A stretch of DNA of 11,520 nucleotides from positions 1-11,520 of the forward strand of contig JAKUSY010000057.1 in NCBI GenBank assembly GCA_022451445.1, in the 5' to 3' direction. This DNA comes from Planctomycetota bacterium (GTDB taxonomy: Bacteria; Planctomycetota; UBA8108). A program made the position numbers and the translations under genes. Under the pieces are notes generated by a model that saw only the letters and a list, made by a program, of their open reading frames with translations, did no database searches and was not told the origin of the DNA. Positions 6,001 through 11,520 of the stretch are shown here, piece after piece. Every line of letters begins with the position of its first letter. Position 1 is the first letter of the stretch.

Positions 6001-8171
6001 TCTTTACCGGCCTTGAAAAAGCCGCCGAAATCAGGAGCCTCGAGTCCGAAGGTGTGCTCCAGGAGCGCCTCCGGCGCCCCGCCGGCCCCCACCGACACGG
6101 GGACCTTGAAGACCACTCCGGCGACCTTGCAGGCACCGGCCTCATCGCAATAATAGGCAAGGGCCTCCACGATCACCTCGCCGCTGGTCTCGGAGACCGC
6201 GCCCTCGAGCGGAATCACGATGCTCCCATCGGCGCCGAGAGCTCCCTGCGCGGAGGCCTCCGACAGCAATACCGGCGAAGCTCCGCTCGCCAATACCTGC
6301 CAGCGGCTCGGAGCCGATTTCGAATAGTAGTGCTTCGGAGGAATCTCCAGCTTCAGCACGAGCTTGCCGGCCCCGCCGGGCTCGAGCTTCAGCCCCTTGC
6401 TCTTCACCTCGACGGTCCCAGGCAGGTCAGCGAGACGCCGGCTGCGCGGAGCAAGAGGCGCCAGGGGCGGGGGAACCCCCTCGAGCTCGAGGGTGCTGAC
6501 CTCCAGCGTCCGGAGGTCGGCGATGCGAATGGCGTGGTTGTTGGTGTCGGCGATGAAGACCTTCCCGCCGCCGGGAACGAGAGCGAATCCCGAGGGCTCG
6601 GAGAACTGAGCCTCGAGTCCTTTTCCGTCGCGCAGACCCGGCTTGCCCGAGCCGATCCAGCGGGTGACCTGTTTTTTCACCGGATCGAGCAGCTTGAGCC
6701 TGTGGTTGTAGGTATCCGCCACGGCAACCCGCGCGGTCGCCTCGAGCCAGAGCACGCCGAGATCGTGCTGCAGGCGCGCCTTCTCCCCGATGCCATCGAT
6801 ATCGCCGAAGGCGAAGAGATTTCTCGGCTCGGTATCCTCTCCACCGACCAGGGTCGCGGTGGCACCGTTTTTCAGATCGATAGAGCGAACCGTGCTGCTC
6901 TCGCTGTCGGCGATGTAGAGCTTTCCACCACCGATGCTCAGCCCCGACGGCTGCGCCCAGGCAGCCAGAAGACGGTCGTCCGAGTTGCTGTTCTGCTCTC
7001 TTCCGGTGCCGCTGAAGTTTTCGAGGATGCCCTTCTCCTTGTCGTAGGTCCAGATCTGGTGGGTCCCGGCCATGGCGATGTAGACCTTGTCGCCAGCCAC
7101 GGCGACATCCCATGGCGTGCTGAGCCTCTGCGCCACCCCCTTGCCTCCACCGGTATAGTCCCGGCCCTGCACTCCGTCTCCGGCGAGGGTGGAGACGGTC
7201 TTCGAGGTGAGGTCGACGACACGCAGAGCATGGTTCTCGCTGTCGGCGACATATAGCCGCTGTCCATCGACGGCAAGTCCCTGGAGCCTGTTGAACCTGG
7301 CGATCCCGTAGCCCCCATCCCGCAGGCCGATACGTCCGCTGCCGATCGACTCGATGAACTTTCCCTGGAGGTCCGTCACCACGATTCGATGGTTGTTGGA
7401 GTCGCTGATGAAGAGCCTCTTGCCGGGGCCATCGACCGCCAGCTTGCCGGGGAAACGCAGCGGCGATTTCAGCGGGTTTTTCCCGCTCTCAAGCTGGATC
7501 GGCAGGGGATCGTGACGGAAGACCTTGGCCGGATAGAATTCGAGCGCTGAAGAGATCGCCGCATCGATCACCTCCCGGTTACCCTCACCCGAAACCAGCA
7601 GCAGGAGGTTCCCCCGGGGCCCGATGAGCGCGATGCTCGGCCAGCTGCGCACCCCGATGCCGCGCCACATCTTCATCTCGTCATCATTTATCACGGGGTG
7701 GGCGATCTCGTAGCGCAGCACCGCCTGGCGGATGTTCTCCGACACCTTCTCGTTATCGAACTTGGCCGAGTGGACGCCCACGAAGGCCACCGGGTAGCCG
7801 GCGAAACGATGCTCGAGCCAGGCGAGGTCCGGCAAGACATGAATGCAGTTGATGCAGCAATAGGTCCAGAAATCCAGCACGACAATCTTGCCGCGCAGCT
7901 CCCTCTTCAGGGAGAGGGAGGGAGAATTGAACCATTCCTTGCCGGCAGCGAAATCAGGCGCCTTGAGCTTGTCGGCGAGCTTGTCCATCTTCTCGATATG
8001 CTTGCGCAGCTCCCGACGGAGCATGGCGGCCCTGGGATCGGAGCCTGCCTGCCCTTCCTGGGCCCACAGGCGGGCGCTCCGGCTCCCCACGGCCGGCGCC
8101 AGGAGTGAGAGAACGGCCCCCAGCGCCAGGAGCCGGGAGCCCACCAAGCTGGCATTCATCACATGTTTCAT
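5997..8171 (-). CDS. NHLRC2-like protein: thioredoxin domain, six-blade NHL propeller, C-terminal beta domain
   Basis: The 724-residue protein matches, from memory, human NHLRC2 (726 residues) along its length, but has an export signal. A hydrophobic signal segment lies near residues 12-28. The thioredoxin-like domain spans about 80-215 with FWTYCCINCIHVLPDL (101-116); C106 and C109 form the redox pair, with C105 just before. VGVHSAKFDNEKV and a Trp-Pro (WPS, 177-179) at the cis-proline position follow. Six NHL blades are visible by their repeats near 256, 308, 365, 420, 484 and 540 (for example ISDSNNHRIV, VADSENHALR, IADSESSTVR). The C-terminal domain (590-695) contains YYCDEAGAC with C675 and C681. 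I chose ATG 8171 because AAGGGAG lies 5 nt upstream and the signal peptide starts there; an upstream in-frame ATG at 8255 adds an unlikely 28-residue tail. A periplasmic redox or scaffold role is inferred. It heads the operon with the lipoprotein gene. Confidence 0.9.
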   Translation of the reverse strand: MKHVMNASLVGSRLLALGAVLSLLAPAVGSRSARLWAQEGQAGSDPRAAMLRRELRKHIEKMDKLADKLKAPDFAAGKEWFNSPSLSLKRELRGKIVVLDFWTYCCINCIHVLPDLAWLEHRFAGYPVAFVGVHSAKFDNEKVSENIRQAVLRYEIAHPVINDDEMKMWRGIGVRSWPSIALIGPRGNLLLLVSGEGNREVIDAAISSALEFYPAKVFRHDPLPIQLESGKNPLKSPLRFPGKLAVDGPGKRLFISDSNNHRIVVTDLQGKFIESIGSGRIGLRDGGYGIARFNRLQGLAVDGQRLYVADSENHALRVVDLTSKTVSTLAGDGVQGRDYTGGGKGVAQRLSTPWDVAVAGDKVYIAMAGTHQIWTYDKEKGILENFSGTGREQNSNSDDRLLAAWAQPSGLSIGGGKLYIADSESSTVRSIDLKNGATATLVGGEDTEPRNLFAFGDIDGIGEKARLQHDLGVLWLEATARVAVADTYNHRLKLLDPVKKQVTRWIGSGKPGLRDGKGLEAQFSEPSGFALVPGGGKVFIADTNNHAIRIADLRTLEVSTLELEGVPPPLAPLAPRSRRLADLPGTVEVKSKGLKLEPGGAGKLVLKLEIPPKHYYSKSAPSRWQVLASGASPVLLSEASAQGALGADGSIVIPLEGAVSETSGEVIVEALAYYCDEAGACKVAGVVFKVPVSVGAGGAPEALLEHTFGLEAPDFGGFFKAGKE

Positions 8172-8258
8172 ACAGACTCCCTTACCGCCGCACCTGCCGG
8201 AAAAACTGGCTGCTGACCTGAAACAGAATACTACGGGGCAGGCCATTTCTTCCATCCC

Positions 8259-8297
8259 TTGATTTTGTCTTTACCTTGTGGTGACAATACCGTCACC
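8259..8297 (+). promoter_or_regulatory. Candidate promoter with an operator-like dyad over its -10
   Basis: TTGATT (8259-8264) and GACAAT (8283-8288) are 18 nt apart, each matching four of six consensus bases. A perfect inverted repeat, GGTGAC-AATACC-GTCACC (8280-8297), overlaps the -10 and the expected transcription start near 8295. That is a usual position for a repressor site. The leader to the TTG start would be about 34 nt. It lies in the 157-bp divergent space between the NHLRC2-like gene and the dehydrogenase operon, which holds no other gene. No regulator gene is next to it. Confidence 0.45.
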
Positions 8298-8312
8298 GAT
8301 CGAGAGTCCACC

Positions 8313-8331
8313 AAGGAGTGTCAGACCTTTG
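8313..8331 (+). promoter_or_regulatory. Ribosome binding site fixing a TTG start
   Basis: AAGGAG (8313-8318) stands 10 nt before TTG at 8329. This decides the start of the dehydrogenase gene: the protein then begins MQAIAVIPGKPDSVH, as its relatives do, whereas the in-frame GTG at 8278 has no such site and would lie inside the candidate promoter. Confidence 0.65.
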
Positions 8332-9441
8332 CAAGCAATTGCCGTCATTCCCGGCAAACCAGACAGTGTCCACATCGCGGAGCTGGAGAGACCGACAATA
8401 GACACGGTACCCGATGGACGTGGAGTCCTCGTCGAGGTGCTCCAGGTCGGGGTCGATGGCACCGACAAGGAGATCAACGCGGCCGAGTACGGCGGCGCTC
8501 CTCCCGGATACGATTTTCTCGTCATCGGGCATGAGAGCTTCGGCCGGGTCGTGGAGGTGGGTGACGGTGTCGACAAGCTGAAGCCCGGCGACTACGTGAC
8601 CGCCACGGTCCGCCGCCCCGGCAACAGCATCTACGATCGGATTGGTCATTATGACATGACCACCGACGAGACCTACTACGAACGCGGCATCAACCTGCTG
8701 CACGGCTTTCTCACGGAATTCTACGTCGATGAGCCGGAATACCTCGTCAAGGTGCCGGATACGCTGGCGCAGGTGGGAGTGCTCCTCGAACCCATGAGCG
8801 TCGTGGAAAAGGGGATTGTCCAGGCGTACAAAATCCAGCGGCGCCTGCGACTCTGGCGACCGAAAAAAGCGCTGGTGCTGGGCGCCGGCGCTATCGGCCA
8901 GCTGGCGACCCTGGTGTTGAAGCTTCGCGGCCTCGACGTCGTCACCATGGCGCGAACCCCTCCCCCCCATCTCAAGTCCGAGCTTGTCGCGGAACTCGGC
9001 GCCCGGTATCTCAGCACCGAGGAAAAGGAGCTGGGCGAAGTGGCGGAGAAGCACGGCCCGTTTGATATCGTATTCGAGGCGACGGGAGTGTCGTGGATCG
9101 CCTTCAAGGCCATGGAAGTGCTCGCCAAGAACGGGATCCTCATACTCACGAGCATCACCGGCGGAGATGAGAAGGTGGAAATCCCGGGCGACCAGGGGAA
9201 CCTCGACTTCGTCCTGCACAATAAGGTGATGTTCGGAACGGTCAACGCGAACCGGGAATACTTCGAACTGGGAGTGAAGGATTTCGCTCATGCCCAGAGC
9301 GAGTATCCCGGCTGGCTTCCGAAGCTGCTCTCCCACCCGGTCGAAGGTCTCGCGGAATACGAGAAGATGATGCGGCTCCTGACCACCGAGAAACAGGCGG
9401 TCAAGGTCTTCCTGCAGGTCAAACCTCTCAACGACGGCTGA
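8329..9441 (+). CDS. Glucose 1-dehydrogenase-like medium-chain dehydrogenase, without cysteines
   Basis: The 370-residue enzyme belongs to the zinc-type medium-chain dehydrogenases and resembles archaeal-type glucose 1-dehydrogenases, which oxidise aldoses to lactones with NAD(P). Visible are VGVDGTDKEI (41-50), YGGAPPGYDFLVIGHESFG (55-72), LLEPMSVVEKG (152-162), the nucleotide motif GAGAIG (185-190) and GTVNANREYFE (303-313). The usual catalytic zinc cysteine is D43, as I recall for the Haloferax enzyme (Asp38); H68, E69 and E154 remain as candidate ligands. The lobe that normally carries four structural-zinc cysteines (RRPGNSIYDRIGHYD, 96-110) has none, and the whole protein lacks Cys. I take the TTG start at 8329. 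The HD gene follows after 4 nt and an amine oxidase after that, so this is the first gene of an operon. Substrate preference among sugars cannot be read from the sequence. Confidence 0.88.
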   Translation: MQAIAVIPGKPDSVHIAELERPTIDTVPDGRGVLVEVLQVGVDGTDKEINAAEYGGAPPGYDFLVIGHESFGRVVEVGDGVDKLKPGDYVTATVRRPGNSIYDRIGHYDMTTDETYYERGINLLHGFLTEFYVDEPEYLVKVPDTLAQVGVLLEPMSVVEKGIVQAYKIQRRLRLWRPKKALVLGAGAIGQLATLVLKLRGLDVVTMARTPPPHLKSELVAELGARYLSTEEKELGEVAEKHGPFDIVFEATGVSWIAFKAMEVLAKNGILILTSITGGDEKVEIPGDQGNLDFVLHNKVMFGTVNANREYFELGVKDFAHAQSEYPGWLPKLLSHPVEGLAEYEKMMRLLTTEKQAVKVFLQVKPLNDG

Positions 9442-9445
9442 TTCA

Positions 9446-10009
9446 TTGAATCCCCTCGAGATCCTCGCACGTCATCACGATCCGGCGAGTCCGACCTTCG
9501 AGCTCCTCGTGCTGCACTCGACACTCGTGGCGCGCAAGGCGGCGGAAATTGCCCGGGGCTACGTCAAACGCAATCCGGGAGAGAGTCCGGACCTTGGTTT
9601 CCTGCGCGAGGCGGCGCTGCTGCACGATATCGGCATCGGCCTCTGCGCGGCGCCGGAGCTCCACTGTGACGGAACGGAACCGTATCTGTGCCATGGAATC
9701 CTGGGCCGGCGACTGCTCGAAGAGGAGGGACTGCCGCTTCACGCCCTGGTCTGCGAGAGGCATACCGGGGCCGGCATCACCTCTGAGGAGGTTCGGGAGG
9801 GAGGGCTCCCGCTTCCTGAGCGCGACTACCTGCCGGTGAGCCTGGAGGAGAAGATTATCTGCGTAGCCGACAAATTCTACAGCAAGAAACCCGCGAAGCT
9901 CTGGGAGGAGAAGAAACCGCGGGCCATCGCCCGGACGATGGATCGCTGGGGTCCACGGGTTCGCGGACGCTGGGATGAGCTCGCAGCCGCGTTCCTGGTC
10001 GATGGATGA
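9446..10009 (+). CDS. HD-domain phosphohydrolase (HDIG type)
   Basis: This small protein (187 residues) is a single HD domain. HD hydrolases remove phosphate from nucleotides or related metabolites in the cytosol with bound divalent metals. The metal-ligand set is visible in order: H24 (LLVLHSTLVA), H60-D61 in LLHDIGIG, H83 (YLCHGILG), H106 (ERHTGAG) and D142 (CVADKFYSK). There is no GGDEF, PAS or synthetase part, so a (p)ppGpp or cyclic-di-GMP role is unsupported and the substrate is open. The TTG start at 9446 is only 4 nt after the dehydrogenase stop, with no strong ribosome site of its own, which suggests coupled translation. A later start would lose H24. The amine oxidase gene begins 30 nt downstream. 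Confidence 0.85.
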   Translation: MNPLEILARHHDPASPTFELLVLHSTLVARKAAEIARGYVKRNPGESPDLGFLREAALLHDIGIGLCAAPELHCDGTEPYLCHGILGRRLLEEEGLPLHALVCERHTGAGITSEEVREGGLPLPERDYLPVSLEEKIICVADKFYSKKPAKLWEEKKPRAIARTMDRWGPRVRGRWDELAAAFLVDG

Positions 10010-10039
10010 GCCGGGGAGCAAGGGAACAGGAGGCGCCCG

Positions 10040-11179
10040 ATGGAAACCTATGATTGTATCGTCGCCGGTGTCGGGGGCGCCGGAAGCGCGGCCCTCTACC
10101 ACCTCGCCGGCAGAGGAGAGAGGGTCCTCGGTCTCGACCGGTTCGCTCCCGGGCACGACCGCGGCAGCTCCCACGGCGACACCAGGATCATCAGGATGGC
10201 CTATTTCGAGCATCCCGACTACGTCCCGCTGCTGAAGCGGGCGCACAGCCTCTGGGATGAACTCGAGGAGGCCCGCGGCGAGAGGTTGCGTTTCGAGACA
10301 GGCCTGCTGCAGGTGGGCCCCGAAGGCGGATACATCGTCGAGGGAGTTCTGCGCAGCGCCCGGGAACATGATCTGGTGGTGGATAAGCTTAGCGCGGCCG
10401 CGGCCGCGGAGCGCTTCGACGGCTTCAGGCTCGAGGATTCCATGGCCGGGGTTTATGAAAAAGAAGCCGGCTATCTCCTCGTGGAGAGCTGCGTGAGGGC
10501 GCACGCGGAGGAAGCCGTGAGCCTGGGTGCGCGGCTGAAAACAGGCGTGAGCATCCTTCAATGGCGGAAGCATGGGGACGGGGTCACTGTCGAGACAGAC
10601 CAGGGGACCTTCAGCGCAGCGAGCCTCATCATCACCGCGGGGGCCTGGGCCCCGGAGTTCCTGGAGAAGCTCGGTGTCCCATTGGAGGTGCGCAGAAAGC
10701 ACCTCTACTGGTTTCGCTGTCCCGGCGAACGCTACCGCGACAGCTCGGGCTTTCCCGCCTTCGTATTTGAAACCGGCGCGGGATTCTTTTACGGCTTTCC
10801 CTCCATCGATGCGGAGAGCATCAAGGTGGCCCGGCACTCGGGAGGTGAGAGGGTGGAGGATCCCCTCGACAGCAGCCGCGACCCCGACGAGGAGGACCTT
10901 GCCGCGGTACGCGACTTTCTCGTCCGCCACCTGCCGGGGGTCGAGGCCGATCTCACGCGCCACGAGACCTGCTTCTATACCTGCACGCCTGACGAACATT
11001 TCATCCTCGGCAGGCATCCGGACTGCGAACGCGTCGTCTTCGCCGCAGGACTCTCGGGCCACGGATTCAAGTTCACCAGTGTCCTGGGCGAGATGCTGGC
11101 CTGCATGGCCACCGGAGAAGATCACGGCCTGCCGATAGATTTCCTCGCCGCCGGGCGCGAGGGAATCCGCCCGCGGTGA
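10040..11179 (+). CDS. FAD-dependent amine oxidase, sarcosine / N-methyltryptophan oxidase family
   Basis: The 379-residue protein has the length and motifs of monomeric sarcosine oxidase and N-methyl-L-tryptophan oxidase, flavoenzymes that oxidatively demethylate secondary amino acids, making formaldehyde and hydrogen peroxide. The FAD-binding GVGGAGSAALYHL lies at 10-22. SSHGDTRIIRMAYFEHPDY (43-61) supplies H45 and R49, the same numbers as active-site residues in the Bacillus enzyme. K262 and H266 (IKVARH), C311 (CFYTCTPDEHF), the expected covalent FAD anchor, and K344 (SGHGFKF) complete the site, so it should be active. AGGAGG (10028-10033) precedes the ATG by 6 nt. It is the third gene of the plus-strand operon. 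Its substrate cannot be settled: sarcosine, N-methyltryptophan, pipecolate and glycated amino acids are all used by relatives. Confidence 0.92.
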   Translation: METYDCIVAGVGGAGSAALYHLAGRGERVLGLDRFAPGHDRGSSHGDTRIIRMAYFEHPDYVPLLKRAHSLWDELEEARGERLRFETGLLQVGPEGGYIVEGVLRSAREHDLVVDKLSAAAAAERFDGFRLEDSMAGVYEKEAGYLLVESCVRAHAEEAVSLGARLKTGVSILQWRKHGDGVTVETDQGTFSAASLIITAGAWAPEFLEKLGVPLEVRRKHLYWFRCPGERYRDSSGFPAFVFETGAGFFYGFPSIDAESIKVARHSGGERVEDPLDSSRDPDEEDLAAVRDFLVRHLPGVEADLTRHETCFYTCTPDEHFILGRHPDCERVVFAAGLSGHGFKFTSVLGEMLACMATGEDHGLPIDFLAAGREGIRPR

Positions 11180-11199
11180 GAGGCCCGGGCGGGAACGAC

Positions 11200-11520
11200 C
11201 TACTTCTTACCCTTCTTCGCCCCGGAAACCCCCGGCTTCTTTGAGGAAGGAGAGAGGTCGTTGATGTCCTTGTAATACTGGGAAACCAGCTTGCGGTAAC
11301 GTGTCGGCATACGCCCCCAGACCTCCTGCAGAGACCTTCTGACCTCCCGGTCGTTGATCTTGCCCCACATCTCTTTCTCATCGGGGGTCAACTTGCGAAG
11401 ATTCACCTCGGCCGCATCTCCCTGACGGAGCTTGGATTTTCCCGCGGTCTCATCCTCCGGCTTGTTCCTGTTCCCCTCTCTCTGTTGATTCGCCTGCTGC
11501 TGCTGCTGCTGCTGCTGTTG
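11200..11520 (-). CDS. C-terminal part of a Q-rich protein, N-terminus beyond the right edge
   Basis: The frame is open from the right edge to TAG at 11200 and gives the last 106 residues. It begins with nine glutamines, then a polar linker (QQREGNRNKPEDE), a compact charged module at about 41-90 (LTPDEKEMWGKINDREVRRS, then VWGRMPTRYRKLVSQYYKDI) and a lysine-rich tail ending KKGKK. An internal GTG at 11406 could be mistaken for a start, but the frame clearly continues upstream. From memory, similar C-terminal modules after Q/N-rich linkers occur on planctomycete proteins of unknown function, some near von Willebrand or aerotolerance-type genes. The missing N-terminus would decide this. The gene is convergent with the amine oxidase gene, 20 nt apart, with no clear terminator between. 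Confidence 0.75.
   Translation of the reverse strand, partial: QQQQQQQQQANQQREGNRNKPEDETAGKSKLRQGDAAEVNLRKLTPDEKEMWGKINDREVRRSLQEVWGRMPTRYRKLVSQYYKDINDLSPSSKKPGVSGAKKGKK
11494..11517 (-). repeat. (CAG)8 trinucleotide run coding for polyglutamine
   Basis: Eight pure CAG codons on the minus strand, followed at the edge by CAA, encode nine Gln in the Q-rich protein. The tract may continue past the window. Such an uninterrupted run can change length by slippage without shifting the frame. Confidence 0.9.

Noticed and set aside
8172..8255. Upstream extension of the NHLRC2-like protein to ATG 8255
   Set aside because: It would put 28 residues before the signal peptide and lacks the good ribosome site that precedes ATG 8171.
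8278..8328. GTG 8278 as start of the dehydrogenase
   Set aside because: The added 17 residues do not look like the family N-terminus and the codons overlap the candidate -10 and dyad; TTG 8329 has AAGGAG.
9443..11125. 560-codon minus-strand frame opposite the HD and oxidase genes
   Set aside because: Long, but it mirrors codons of two well-supported plus-strand genes and shows no family motif; common in high-GC DNA.

Overview
The window is GC-rich bacterial DNA with tightly packed genes: no gap exceeds 240 bases, and there are several start/stop overlaps. I see no phage, insertion sequence, CRISPR array, tRNA or rRNA. From remembered family resemblance, the unknown lipoprotein, the NHLRC2-like protein and the Q-rich protein at the right edge fit a Planctomycetota or related (PVC-like) bacterium. 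That is an inference without a database search. The genome looks like ordinary chromosome.

Left part, minus strand (1-2361): an HNH endonuclease-family protein, an SDR oxidoreductase, and a chromate-transporter (ChrA) gene that runs off the left edge. A candidate promoter and a weak hairpin with a T-tract lie just upstream of the SDR gene. Centre-left: a divergent 236-bp spacer with two adjacent inverted repeats and an imperfect direct repeat separates the HNH gene from a plus-strand gene. That gene encodes an apolipoprotein N-acyltransferase (Lnt)-like membrane protein whose catalytic residues appear to be gone. It overlaps its convergent neighbour by 25 bp.

Centre (4079-8171), minus strand, probably one operon: an NHLRC2-like exported thioredoxin/NHL-propeller protein, a lipoprotein of unknown function coupled to it by a GTGA start/stop overlap, and a PhnP-like metallo-beta-lactamase-fold hydrolase.

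Right part (8329-11179), plus strand, probably one operon: a cysteine-free glucose 1-dehydrogenase-like enzyme, an HD-domain phosphohydrolase and a flavin amine oxidase of the sarcosine/N-methyltryptophan oxidase family. Its leader has a candidate promoter whose -10 is overlapped by a perfect 6-6-6 inverted repeat, followed by AAGGAG and a TTG start. The right edge holds the C-terminal end of a minus-strand Q-rich protein with a (CAG)8 codon run.

I found no clear evidence for a new multi-gene defence or mobile system. The most interesting items are the apparently dead Lnt homologue, the NHLRC2-like/lipoprotein pair, and the regulatory leader of the dehydrogenase operon.
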